Source: Pachypanchax playfairii (taxonomy: Eukaryota > Chordata > Actinopteri > Cyprinodontiformes > Aplocheilidae). From it: a stretch of DNA of 64,000 bases. The stretch is taken from assembly GCA_006937955.1 (NCBI GenBank), contig SSNP01000001.1, positions 7,448,165 through 7,512,164 of the forward strand. Reading direction: 5' to 3'. The notes beneath the pieces are model-generated. The model was not told the DNA's origin. It did no database searches and saw nothing but the letters and a program-made list of their open reading frames with translations. This document shows, piece by piece, positions 38,986 through 51,850 of the stretch (its first letter is position 1; the number at the start of each line of letters is the position of its first letter). Both the position numbers and the translations under genes were made by a program.

Positions 38986-41900
38986 ACAATATGATCACAT
39001 GTGTTACAGTATGTCATGATGCAGTTACATGGTACGTGTTACAATATGATGAGACACAATACAATGTGTTACTACTGTTTACTGTCCACTTGGGGAATTT
39101 TGTTTTGGATTGTTTTTGTCCCAATCAATGTATTTACAAAAACAAATAAACAAAAAAAACAACCAACCCCTGCAAGTAAAACATTTGAATTGGTCAGAAT
39201 AAAATAAAATTGAATTAAATGAAAACAATCTTGATTATGGAGCACTGTTAATGCAGTGAAAACAAAATACACAATTTAGAGAAAATTTCCAATTTAAAAA
39301 TATTTATTTTCTAGAATGTTTGTGTGGATGAGTTCAGTTTCGCTTATGCATTAGTTTATGATAAACAATGAGTGCTACAGATATAAATCTGTATTTTACT
39401 ACAGACACAATTAAGATTTATTCAACCTGCCTTTTGTCCACTTCATTAACTTCCAACTGAGACAGAACACCATGTGTTTCCATGTCGCTCTTGCAGGATT
39501 TTATGTGCATTCATAGCTAAAATCCTTAATTATCTTAATTGTTAACTGAATTTCAAGTGTTTTAATTTGGTATAAATACAACATGTGTTATTTGTTTTAA
39601 TTGGTGCTTCAAAATTATGTTTTTGAAAGAATTTAGTTAATATAAAGGCACTGACTAATGCCTGAACAAAATAAACTCAGTATATGGATAAGATAACATG
39701 ATTTTGTATAACTGCAAGGAGCAAATAAGATACCAGAAATGCACGAGCATTTTTCTCCCAAACACTAACATCAGGCAAGTTTAACCCTGATTGCATCAGA
39801 GCTTGATGAAAATAACAGAGGCTGTCATGTTATATAATGTTATTCTCAGCTTCAAATGCACAAAATTGTTTTAGAAATCCTCAGATGTAATTTCTGTGAG
39901 TTATTTAGTTCATTTATTCACATTTAAAGCTGATGATGGGTCTCCTTAAACAATATGTAGCAATAAAGTCACTCAAATGGTAGATTTAATAGCAACTGGT
40001 TAATGCCTCTATATGATTTAGGCCTAATTTCAACTGCTTTACTGCAAATTTAACATTAATAAAATGCAACAAAATGTCTGTTTCTGCCTGTTTTATAACA
40101 TTTATACTGAACTATTAAAGTAATAACAGAGTCAATGTTTTGGTTGGTTTTATTCTCCAAAGAAATTGCACTCTTCAGAGCTCCATATGCTGCAGATTTG
40201 TTCACATTTTATTTTCATAAATCACAAAACACAGTTTTCACTCTTCGGGGAATAAGCCCTTCAGAACGCTTTAAATGTAAAACCAAGAAATTCCTGACAC
40301 AGGTTTTAAGACTTCAGATTTTAGAGAAAGTGCAGGATGAATCAGAAGTGGAAATACCAGAGAGTAATGAATATTTCATTGTCAGGCACAGATCAAGCTA
40401 CATATGGAAGACGAGAGAACGCAGAATGGCAGCAGAGCAAGTGTGTTCATACATAAAGTAAGCTAATGTTATTGGGGTTTTTATTTATTTAATTAGCACA
40501 TCACTCAATGGATTTTTTTTTTTCTACCTGGAGGGAATTCCGGATTCAGGAATGCGTTTTATTGGATAGCTGTCAATATGAAACCCTTCCATTATACTGG
40601 AGTTTACCTCCAGTGATCTCTGAAGAATTCATCACCAGTCAATCAAAGGGAGTTTATGCACAGTCCTGATTTTGTTTCCTCTTCCCAGCAAACATAATTT
40701 GAATACCCAAGGCATAAACACAGTGAAGCAGCATTATGCATTCATGTTACTCTTTCTTTTACTAACATGACTGAGTTGTGCTTCTTCTGTCAGTTAGTCA
40801 GTTACAGCTGCAGAATCGTGTACTTCATTTCAACTCTGAACATGAAAACTAGAGGATGTTGTTCACAGTAATTAGGTTTTTTAATAATAATAAAAAATAA
40901 CTTTCAGGACAAAACCCTAAATTCTAAAATATGATTTTTAATCATTTTTTTAAAGACAGTCTGAAACAACAATACTTTTAAATGCAGTTCTCCCATTTTT
41001 AAAAATGTCACGAGAACATCAAAATATGAAAGAATCATACAGTTACATTAACAGATTTTAAAATTTTTAAGAAGAAAAAGGCAAAGTCACAATAAAGCTC
41101 TTTAGCAGTTTGTATTTTCATTCTCAGTCATCCAGGACATGTTAAACAGTAAGTTACAAGGAAAGATAAATAAATGAACTTTTTTTAAACCTGGAGAGTT
41201 GAGTTGTTTGTCACCCAAGAGGCTTTTATTGTTCAAATTGAAAAGTGCCTTTGTTCTTATGGTCTGTTGGTGACATGATCACATGTCTGAACATGATATG
41301 GTCTTGGGTCACACGCCTCAAAGTGTGAATTGCTACAAAACTCCCGAGAGATTAGATTCAGATTAAGAGCTGCATTTTTTCACCATTTGTAAATGTGTCA
41401 TGTGTTTTAGTGCTATGTTTTTATTTGTCATCATTATTGTCCATTTGTATGTCTAGCTGTTGACGTGCTTGAGTTTCATTCATGTTTTTTTAAGTCTTGC
41501 CATGCAAATAGCGTAGAATTGAATGAGTTGAGTCAAGTCAAGGCACACCAAAAGTTCTTGAAAAAGACCTGAGATCTCATCCTTTGTTTAATGCTGGTTT
41601 CTCTTTTTGACAAAGATGGTATCTTCTGCTTCTCTCTCAGTTCTCAGCTTTGGTTCGTGTGTTTTGTCGTTGTGATGAACAATCTTTTGTCTGAGGATGT
41701 TGTTGGGTTGGTCGTTCACTGGAAGTTACTCTGACACCCCTCCTTAATTGGATAAAGGTCCAGTTTGTAACAGGGACACATCTTGCAAACCTGCAGATGA
41801 CAAAACAGGACCTACATTTAGATGTATGAAACATGTATTTAACATTGTATCTGTTCACCTTAGATGATCTCATATAGTCTTTAATTGAACCTGCTAATGT

Positions 41901-43389
41901 CATGATGCAACTTTCCTCATTCCAACATAGTAAGTAAGTAAATAAATTGGATTTTCATGATTACATTTACCTGACTTTTCAAAATGACTTCAAAATCAGT
42001 TGAATAAAGTTTGATGCAAACACAAAGCATGTTGATCAATAAAAACGAAACATCTAACTACAAATACAGAGTATTGCGGGCATAAATACAGTTTGTTATC
42101 CCAATATGCTGTATTGTTTCTTCTGTGTGAAACTGGATCCTGTAAAGATAAAACTTTGATGTATTTTTTAATTCCCTAACGATCCCATAGAGTTGAAAGA
42201 AGAGCTTGTACCCATTATGTTCAAAATATTTGAGTCTTGAAGGCTATGAAGACATTGTCAAGGTTTTTTCCTGAGAAAGCAAGCTGTCAACTCACTCTTC
42301 CTGGTCCAAGGTCCTTACTGTACACCGTCATGGTCTCTTTTCTGTAAAATTCTCCTATTCAGATTGGCATATTTGACATGGTTTAGAGCCCATGAGAACT
42401 CTGCAATGGATTTTTTGGAGGTATGAGGCAATATAAAGTCAAAGCCAATTCCTCACATTGGAAATTATGTTGTTTTTTTTTCTTTTATTCTGCAGAAGCA
42501 TGTTACAGTAAAATATCAATGCAGCTACTGTGGGGTCCTTGAAAATCCCCTATTAACAAACACATAGAGATGAGTCTGAATATCCCACCTATAATGTTCA
42601 TTCCAAAGGAACTGATTCATATTCCACAGCAGATGGAGTGACATCTTGAAGGCTGTATAGTAGCCTTGTATGATCTGCCAGCTTATAAACATAATTGATC
42701 TTAACAAAAGCCTTAAATGGGGCTTGAAAATGTCTTCACATAAAATCTAACGGCTTTGTGAGACTAAATTAATTTGCTATAGATTCCTCAATAGAAAGGC
42801 TGAATATTTGGTTATAAAACTAGGGCTCCAGTTATTACATTCCCTTACATCTTTATACAGTCCCTTTGGAACTAAATGAACAGAGACAGTTTAACACAGA
42901 GACAACGCCCTGTTTTCAAATTTAAGTGATGTCAAAGAGGTTGAGGGCAAAGAAGAAAAACAAACAAAACAAAAATACTGTCCAAAAAAAATGAGAGGGA
43001 CACATATTCTTATCTGTTTATGTGGTCCCATTGCCCCTAATTTGATTTGACCTGAGTTCATTTCTTGACACTTCAAACAAACATGGCCACTTTGGACTGA
43101 GGCTCAATGTTAATGGTGTGATTAGTGCTGTATCCTTCCCTTGGTGTGGCAATTTATTTTGCCCCATTAAGCCTTTGAAGCTATGCCCCGCTGACTCAGA
43201 TGCTCTTAGTAACAAACAGTAAAATTAAAATGGCTATTACCACCTAAATCTATCAACTAGAATGCATTGTAAGGTCATAGAAAAGTGCACCCAAAGAGAA
43301 ATGGCTTAAAAGAAAGGTAATAAATCTAAATGGGTATTTATTAAAAATCTAATATATCCTCAGCAACAAGAGGATAGTTGTTTACATTG
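38986..43389. other. Intergenic or intronic DNA, no gene seen
   Basis: AT-rich. The 108-codon frame at 40135-40461 is the longest on the plus strand in this part; its composition is not distinctive and no family is recognised, so it is not called. Confidence 0.55.
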
Positions 43390-43560
43390 TGGGCGTCATA
43401 TGTGGGTCTGTGATTAACTTATAACCTTTCCAGTGTGTAGTCTTCCTTTCACCCAACAACCACTGAAGATCGACACCAACCCCAACCCAGTCCGCACTCC
43501 ACAACCTGCAACCCCACAAAGGAACAAGCAGGTATAAACGTGGATGGACGTCTGGGAGAA
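43390..43560 (+). repeat. Highly diverged L2/SINE tail
   Basis: Weak match to the tail order: ACCTTTCCAGTGTGTAGTC, CACCCAACAACCACTGAAGA, GGAACAAGCAGGTATAAACG, TGGATGGACG. It lies just upstream of a second, better tail at 43.7 kb. Confidence 0.5.
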
Positions 43561-43694
43561 AAGTTCAACTGCAGCAAATAATAACTGACAGTTTAGTTGC
43601 AAATGACTTACAACTTTATAGCCATGCCATAAAGTACATTATTACTAGTTGGGACAGTACTACATTTATGTTTGACGCACACTTGTTTAAAAAT

Positions 43695-43825
43695 GTGAAT
43701 GGTGTTTTGTCTATGTATGACCCTGTGATGGACTGGCGACCTGAACAAAGTGTACTCTGCCTTTTGTCTAATGAAAGCTGGACCCTGTAGAGCAACAAGC
43801 AGCTGAATGGACGGATGAGGAGAGT
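43695..43825 (+). repeat. L2/SINE 3'-tail fragment
   Basis: ACCCTGTGATGGACTGGCGA is followed by CCTTTTGTCTAATGAAAGCT and AGCAGCTGAATGGACGGATG. The middle of the usual tail is shortened. Confidence 0.65.
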
Positions 43826-45079
43826 TACGTTAATAAAGATAAGGAATCACAATATCTGAAGGAAAATAGGATTAAATAACCAATACCTTATAATTTTAGC
43901 AGCATTTGTCTGCTACATTTTGACTCATTTTATAAAGTCGATCAATATAACCCATTTTTACTAGACAATGCTCCTGTACTGCACGCTGAAATCACAGCTG
44001 CCCTTTGCATTTCCAAAGATTTAATGTAATTACCCAATACTTTATGCTCCCACTCAGTGATCTTGCCAATCAGATGGTAAATTTAGAGGCCATAATCATA
44101 TTTAATTTGACATGGACACAGCTCTCTGGCACAAGCCCCGATTCTGGCTCAACAGCTGAGGCACGCTGTAGCAGCAGAGAAAAGCAACTAAAACATAAGC
44201 AGAATCCATCATTTCAGGATGTACGCCTGCACTTTAAGCTCAAAGCGATAAAAGTTAATTCTCATTTTAACTTGATTGCGGAGTGTACAAGCCATTAAAG
44301 CATGCAGGCTGGGGATGTGTTCTCTCTGACTATGATGAATTGCCTGCAGCTTATCAACATGAGCTGGCATATGGTGTGAAGACATGGCTTGATGGGGTGT
44401 CTATCAATCTGTCTGTGATTTGAATGTGCTCATATGATTTTTTTTCAGCCCATGGTGAAGAGTATTCCCATGATGCTTCTTAAGTAAGCATTAATTCAGT
44501 AGCAGAATATTTTGAGATAGATTTGGTGGCTGTTAGTCTGTGAGTTAGCTATCCACTGAGGTTTGACAGATTCACATTTGTTCTGTTCTACAAGAAGAGA
44601 CATTTTCATTGCTGCATCACTGGGACCTTTTGAAGCTTTTTTTTCTGTACTCATTAATTTTGTGACCTTTCTCATGTAACGGAAAAGCAGACGTTTTGAG
44701 AACAGATAAGGCACATTAGAATCACTTTGAATGTAAGGAATGAATAAAAAAGAGAAAATAACATGATACGTGGGCTGGATTTTAGGTAATGAAGCTTCTG
44801 CTCTCTACAGTCAAATTAACTCTTTATAGACACATTGGGGTTTTAGATTACAAATGTTTGTCACTGGGGGTTAGCTTTTAGGATTATTTCTGGAGATTTC
44901 TGTCAGCAATAAATATTTCCCTAAATACTGTGTCTTTTTTCAGCAATGAGCAATACATTTATAGAACAACGGGTTAATTAGTTGACAATTGGGCTAAAAT
45001 TTTTCTCAAATTGGTCTCTAATCAGTTACAATATGTATTTTTAGACATTTATATTTAATGGGTTGGGCTGCTTCTTTGG

Positions 45080-45321
45080 AACTCTGGCTTCTTCCCACAG
45101 TGCAAAAACATGCATCAGGTTAATTGGCAACTCCAAATTGTCCCTAGGTGTGAGTGTGTGCGAATGGTTCTTTGTCTCTATGTGGCCCTGTGATGGACTG
45201 GTGACCTGTTCAGGTGTGACACCGCCCCTCGTCCAATGACAGCTGGAGACCCTGATTCCTGTGACCCTGAACAGGAAGAAGCAGGTTAAAAAATGGATGG
45301 ATGGATGGATGGATGGATGGA
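45080..45321 (+). repeat. L2/SINE tail with intact (ATGG)n end
   Basis: The best preserved tail in the window: CTTCCCACAGTGCAAAAACA, AGGTTAATTGGCAACTCC, TGTGATGGACTGGTGACCTG, CCCTGAACAGGAAGAAGCAG and then seven ATGG/GGAT units at 45293-45321. Its state suggests a younger insertion than the others. Confidence 0.8.
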
Positions 45322-46489
45322 GTTTACCATCAGTATGGATTAATAAAATACTCCCTCTCTGCTGTGCTTCTGCTGGACCTGCATCAAAAAGTTCATCAAA
45401 TTTCAATCCCAATGTTTCTGGATGAGTCAGTCTTCAGATCTGTCTGATTGATGTGACTCATAAACCAAGCAATTAGAGTGACTACAGGAGCCTGAAGAAC
45501 CAAAGCACTTTTCCACAAATTGCTCCACATTTTATTTATGTTTTCAAGACAAAAAATAAAAAATAAAATAATATATATATATTAAAAAATTAAATAATCC
45601 AAACAAGATACTAAAACAAAAGTGAGGTTTTATTTTAATCTATGATATAATCTGACAAGTAACGCCATTAAATAAAAAAAACATTGGTTCTTTTTACTAT
45701 TAGTGCAACATTTGACCTTTTTCTCACAAAGAAGCAGAATGTTCTATACAGTATTTCAGTGGAAGCTGTAGCTTTTGTCCAGTGACAGATGAAGTAGGAC
45801 ACACACAGTAGGCAGCAGTGGTAAAGACCTAGATATAAAGAAACATTTTTCTACAGTTGGCAAAACCTTCTGTTACTGCAATAAAACCTGTTTATCAAAC
45901 TGAAACATAAAGAAAAAAACAACAGTTTTAGCTGCTCCTGTTGACAATAGTGTGTTTTACACATTTACAACATGCTTCTAAAAATAAAGAATTAAAGAGT
46001 CAGTATAGAAGAAAGGAAGCATGTATGAACCCCAAACACATAATAATAATAATCAAAAATTGAGTGTGTTAAAGTAACAAAATAGGAACAAAACAAGGAA
46101 ATAAAATAGCATGCGTAATTAGCAGACTATGTACTGTAATTTAGAATAAATGTCTTATATTGAACACAGAGAGCTTTTATTTAACAAAAACAGATGAATT
46201 TATGCATTCCATTAGCAAGTAAACAAGACATTCTGGGTGTACATTTGTCATGTTAAATTCCTCAGAGAGGTTTTTTTTTTTTTTGGCATCAGGTAACAGT
46301 TTGTCACTTACCAGCAGTGAGTGATAAATGTAATAAGCTTGCGCTGACGTGATGAAAGGGCATTCCTTTCATATTTTCCTTTTTCTTTTGTTTTCACACT
46401 AATAACAAATGCTAGCTGAATTCAAACGTCTCATTTCTCATCAAATAGGAACAATGAAGTGTATCAGGCAATGATTTCACCTGAAAGTC

Positions 46490-46492
<3 letters not shown>

Positions 46493-46555
<63 letters not shown>

Positions 46556-46557
46556 TT
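46493..46557 (+). repeat. (AT)23 followed by T20
   Basis: A 46-bp AT dinucleotide run passes directly into 20 T. Frames encoding Ile-Tyr runs here are artefacts. Confidence 0.98.
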
Positions 46558-46999
46558 CTGGACAGTATTATCAGTATTTGATGCTTACGTGATTTTATGT
46601 TTTCTTTTTCTTTAAAGAGAAACATTAGGAAAACAAGGCTCCTCTCAAATTCAGTATCGGAATTCTTTGGCAAGTAAAGCCAATTTGAGATTTAAACATA
46701 TCAACCCCAATCTTTTTGCAAAAATCTTTTAATCAAAAATCATCTAATATTATTGGAAAATTCTTAAAATTTAGAAGCATCTAGGATGTTATTTAAAAAA
46801 AGATTAAGTTTGCAAATGTTGATTTGTTTGGATTTATGTAAGAAAGGAACACTGTAAATGTTAGAAAAAAAACATGATTAGGGTCAAAAATTAGTAGCAG
46901 GTTGACTGATCAGTTAGCCGGTTAATTGGGTCATTTTCTGACATTTTATGAAATAACTGGCATCAGCTACATCAAGATTTATCAAATCTCAGACATAAA

Positions 47000-47045
47000 C
47001 TACCAGTTAAAAGTTTGGACACATTTTGTTTGACTGGTAGACTAA
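47000..47045 (+). repeat. Possible Tc1-type terminal inverted repeat remnant
   Basis: CTACCAGTTAAAAGTTTGG followed by ACACATTTT resembles the TAC(C)AGTCAAAAGTTTGGACACA end of a widespread fish Tc1 family, recalled from general knowledge. No partner end or transposase was found in the following kilobase, so it may be a solitary fragment. Confidence 0.45.
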
Positions 47046-48145
47046 TTTGTCTCGTTCACAAGAACCCAAGTTGGTAAAAATATCTATCCCTGGATGATCA
47101 GTAATGGAAACATTGTTAACAGGAAATAAACACAACACGAGGGTTGAAAATAAATCTGTGAATGACTCAAACAGCAGGTTTGATAAAGCTGTTAAGTAAC
47201 AAGATGGTCTTAAGAAAGGACATGCAATGTGTCAAAATACAAAAAGACAAGAACAAGTCTGATAAGAAGATAGTTGCCTTTTTTCCTAAATGTTCTTGTA
47301 GAATAAGGTCCATATTTTCACTTCATACTTCCTTTTCACTGATCAGCTCAGTTTTTCCTTAATGCCCCTTGCACTTTTCACAGAGTCACACTCACTATTT
47401 ATTGCTGAATTTAGCAAGAACAACACTAATAGGCATTATGAGCCTGCCACTGAAATCGATGTGGCTGATTAAGCGGATCATTTGAATTAGAGAGCTGAGC
47501 ACAGCATGATGGTTAAAGAGTTATAAACATTCTGAATCAAGTTATAAAATCAACTCAATCATCTATAATTAAACCCACTCATAACATAAAGTTTGTCTAT
47601 CTGAGTTAAAATTATGGGCTCTCTCAGGTTTATACTTAATTTTTACTCAGCAGTGTTTTAGTGGCTGTAAAGTGTTGTTGTAAATTATGCTTTAATTGAA
47701 TTTAGGTATGTGTTCTGAGATAATGAAACATGTATATGGTAATAACTGGGATGAAATGTGTTGCGGTTGCTATTAGATATAATAGCTGTTATGACTTTGG
47801 TTCATTAGTTTTGATAAAGTAATTCTCACAAGGTGTTATTCTGCTTCCGTTGATTTTGTCAAGAAGAAAATTTCTGAGCTTTGGGAGAAGAGAAACAGTA
47901 CTTATGCGTTTGACAGAATTACTCTTTAGAGATCCAACATTTTCACATTTTAAAATAAAAGCACAAGCACAAATCATCTCTGGCCATGCCAAAATTCCCT
48001 CTATCAAATGTCCACAATGTGTCTAATGAATTAAATGAGGACTTTAACACATGGAAAGAAAAATAGAATAAATGAAATAAAATAAACAATGCAAAATTAA
48101 ATAAAGTGTCCGAAATATATCAAGTAAAGGTTTAAACAAATCTGA

Positions 48146-48785
48146 TGGTGCGTTCACACCGGCCCAACCGTCAAAGTCAGAAGCGGCAAGTTTACATGTA
48201 GTCTATGGTGGAGTCCGTCTGACAGATGTCAACGGCTCTGCGTCGCTTTGTGAGCGTTATGAGCGTCAACTTTTCAAGCTTTTTGTGCGTTTCAGGCGTT
48301 GACGCTTGAAACGCTTGAAAAGCTCGAAACGCAGAAAGTTCAGCAAGCTGAACTTTTGACGCTCTTGAAGCGGCATGTTGGCCAATCAGAGCGTCTCCTC
48401 GTAGCGACATACCTGAATGAAGCAGGAAGTCTTAAAACAGGGCGCGGGACAGATGGAAGTAGCGCTGGAAGCAAACCTCATCCATATGTAGCTCCTGGAG
48501 CAAATGGTTTAACTCCTCAAACTCAAAATGCATCTGCAGATCGGGGCTTATCCACAAACGGAGTAAATAAAACCAAGCCACTCTCTCTATATGATCCGCC
48601 ATCGCTCAGAACATCCGATAACGAAGGAAACCCCGCCTTTGCGCTCTTTTTAACAGTCAAGCGTTAAAAGCTTTAACGCCTACGCTCTGACTTGCCGGCG
48701 TTACAAGCTTCAACTTTCAAGCGTCAAACTTGGAGCGTTATGAACGTTGCTAGACGCTGACAAAGTGGCCAGTGTGAACGCACCA
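48146..48785. mobile_element. Non-autonomous inverted-repeat DNA transposon (MITE-like, 640 bp)
   Basis: The ends TGGTGCGTTCACACCGGCC and GGCCAGTGTGAACGCACCA are inverted repeats with one mismatch in 19. TGA flanks both sides (48143-48145, 48786-48788); if the outer T/A is not part of the element, the duplication is AT instead. The interior carries many copies of AAGCGTC/GACGCTT-type motifs near both ends, typical of subterminal transposase sites, and is CG-richer than its surroundings. A 122-codon frame inside (48299-48667) has no transposase features and crosses the repeats, so I do not call it. The superfamily is unsettled: PIF/Harbinger and ISL2EU-like are both possible. Confidence 0.8.
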
Positions 48786-51595
48786 TGAGACTCTATTCAT
48801 TTTTTTCTTATTTTATTCCAAAACTTATAGGTAATTATTATTATTGTAATAGAGATTTACTCACACAAAATACTAAAAATACTGAACAACAACTAATAAA
48901 AATCAAACATCCATGCCAATATTTTAGGAGCTCTCTTCTTTGCTTTGTGTGGTCTATGTTCAGTGTGGTGCAGACTACAATACTAAACAGCATTGTAACC
49001 TTTTATCCTTTAAACAGACAGACTGACTGATTACAAGAATTGACACACCTGCAATGCTCATTATGGGACACACCTTAGTTTAATATATCCCTCTGATTAA
49101 ACTGTTCTCAACCTTTTCTTGGAGTACCATGGCATTTTCCCAGGCAAGTTACGTTAGTTTGTTCCTCATCTGGCAGTTGGGATATTTTTCAGTGTTCTCT
49201 TTCATTTGTTTCCCAGTTTGTGGGGGTGTACAGGTTGGAGGCACACCTGCAGGATATTTAGATTTGAACAGGTGAGTTTCTCCTCTAGTAATCGACCCCT
49301 TTCTCTCTACTGAATTTGACAGCTTGGTTATCTTCTAGTTTAGCATTTAAGATGCCTGGGTCAAGTTATGTGCTACTACAGGTGTGATCAGCTGTTTGCT
49401 TTCACATTAAATGAGGTGTTTGATGTGGTAAGCGAAATACACACTTTCAGACCTAATGCTGTGTGTGGTGGTAATCAAATCAATTTTCACTGTGTAATCT
49501 GTGATGTGATGTATTGCTCCACTCTGTGGTAACATTATTGGGAGAATTTGTGTCTATTTTAAGTAAAATATATTCACATTATTTGTTTTGACTGTTTGCC
49601 ATCATGGCTGAGTTTCTACTGGCATCCTTTCCTCTCTGGAGAGCTGCTGTCCTCAGTGTGCTTGGATGTTAATATATATTTATTGAGATGCACCTTTGTG
49701 AGATTCAGTTCTGCATGACCTGAGTGGACTTCAGAAGAACAATTTTTTTCTAAATGATTTAAAGAAACTAACTGTGTGCTTGACTGTGGTCACTGGTGGC
49801 TTTTTAAAATAATTATTATCACAGCAGCATGAAGCTGTCTGGTTATGTGTCTAATACTAGGTGTTGTCTATTTTTAACCACTTTTTCTTTATCTTGGTGC
49901 TTTATTTTGATCTATTTGTTTTTGTTATTCTGTATGTTTTGGTGTAATTAGATATGTGATGCTTAAAAAGCACAATTATTTGATGTGGGTGAACTTTCAG
50001 CCTCATGTCTATAGACTGTGGAAATATTGCAGCTTCACTTTTCAATAACTGAAGAAGTGAAATTGTTATTTCTAGTTTTATATGTCTACATTTAGATTAT
50101 ATTGAATTATTGAATAGGATATTCTTAATCATTTATTAGGACCCTATGAGGATTTAGGATTCCAATTACAGTAAAATAAACATGCTGTTATTTTATTATC
50201 AGTCACTCTTTACTCTGTGTTTCTGATATAGTGCATCAAACTGAAATGTGTTGTGAGAGGTTGTTTTTTTATGTGGGTAAACGTTGGCCTAATAAGTGTA
50301 TAGCATAAAAAATAGAGACAAAAATCAATCTTGTGGGATTCACTTTAGGGACCACTGATCTAAGCACCAATTACATTTCCCTCAAAACATTTAAGGCAAA
50401 ACAAATTAGCAGTGACAGAATCACAGAGAAGACTTAAAGAGCAGCATCAGCCGTATCTCGTTTAAACCAAACCAGGACTTCTATTCATCTGAATATAAAA
50501 CACCAAACCTTCAGCTCTGAAGGAAACTCATTCAACATTTTATATGACTGATGAAAAAAGATCTAGGCAGCTAATATCAGCTAATAAACTTCTTTTTGTG
50601 AACAATTTAGCAACTGATCTAAGCCTTTTTGTTGTTTCTTGTTTGCTAAAGCTGTAAATACTCAAATATTATAAAAAAGAAAAACTGAAAACAGTTACTG
50701 CTTTAATTCCAGTCAACAGCATCAAGGTTCAAGACTAAATGAAACAGGAAGTGAGTGTGTGGTTAGCCTCTGTTCAAAGAAGTAGACACAGCGGTATTTT
50801 CAGATAAGAGATTGTAAGGTACACAAGATTGGGGTTTATGACTCAGAGGCTGGTAATAAAGCAAAGCCTGGGGTAACACACTTATTGAACCATGGCAGTT
50901 TATTGATCTCTTGCCTGTTTGTACGCCACAGTTTGACACAAATGCAGAGTTAGTAATGTTGATGGAGAGGAGAGCTTCTTATTACATTAAAGGCCTGTTC
51001 CCCATTACTTCACTTGAGACTGTGTGGTCAACAAACAGCAGTAGTGATTTCAGAGTGTAAGAAATGGTTTCAAATGCACCCAAAATGTTTTAATAATTAA
51101 TCACGCTCATTCAGAGAAAAAATAACAACAACAAAAAAGCATCTTCCTATTTTTAATTTGATTATGGTTATTAAATAAATGGGAACGTTTAGAAAGTTAA
51201 ACACAAATTACACATTAACTAGCTGCTTGTCACGGTGCACGGAAGCTGCATTTTAACTTGTATATAAATCGAACAAAGCACTTATACACTTTTCATTCAG
51301 AATAACTATTCTAAAATTTAAAGCTGACTAGTAAGCAGTTTTCTCTAAAAACCTGATAAATGCACATCTATTTTTAAATACTAAAATACATATTTATAAT
51401 TATTTTATTCTGTGTTATTATGAAACTCCAGGTGATTATTAAACTCTGGGTGTTAAGAATAATAATAGAGTATTGCATAATGAAGTGAAGAGAGAGCTGA
51501 TTCAAATGGTGAAACTGACAGTTTATCAATCATCTACTGTCACCTGGTCATGAGTCATGAGAAAAGACTATTTATAAGCAGCTGAAATGAGCTTC
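48786..51595. other. Intergenic or intronic DNA, no gene seen
   Basis: Unique AT-rich sequence between the inverted-repeat element and the LINE relic. Frames do not exceed 81 codons. Confidence 0.55.
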
Positions 51596-51850
51596 TTTAG
51601 CAGAGTAGCTGGACTCCCTCTCATGGACGGGGGGGACGCTGCTCCTCTGCGCTGAAAAGAGTATATCGAGGCAGTCTGGGGATCTGGTAAGGCTGCCTGC
51701 TGGATCCCTTCCATGTGAGGTGTTTTAGACACGTCGTACGAGCGGAGACTTCAGGGCAGACCCAGGAGTTTCTGAAGAGGTTATATCTCGACGTATCAGA
51801 GTCCCTCCAGATGAGCTGGATGAGGGATCGGAAGACGGGGGTCTGGAGTT
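51596..51850 (+). pseudogene. Relic of a LINE ORF2 C-terminus / 3' end
   Basis: In order: GTAGCTGGACTCCCTCTCAT, CTGCTCCTCTGCGCTGAAAA, TCCCTTCCATGTGAGGTGTT, GGGCAGACCCAGGAG, AGATGAGCTGGATGAGGGAT. This matches the layout of a LINE end common in fish, where the encoded line is roughly P-G-E-V-F-R-A-R, R-P-R-G-R-P-R, P-P-E-E-L-E-E. The frame is broken by stops and shifts, so it is dead. The 61-codon frame at 51715-51900 is a piece of it. Confidence 0.6.

Larger units (their letters stand above)
45322..48145. other. Intergenic or intronic DNA, no gene seen
   Basis: Holds the (AT)23-T20 tract and the Tc1-end remnant at 47.0 kb. 47390-47510 is a short complex patch. No exon recognised. Confidence 0.55.

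Noticed and set aside
40135..40461. 108-codon frame
   Set aside because: No recognised domain, no supported splice sites, and a length expected by chance in 64 kb.
48299..48667. 122-codon frame inside the inverted-repeat element
   Set aside because: It crosses the subterminal motifs, has no transposase motif, and the element is too short for an autonomous one.
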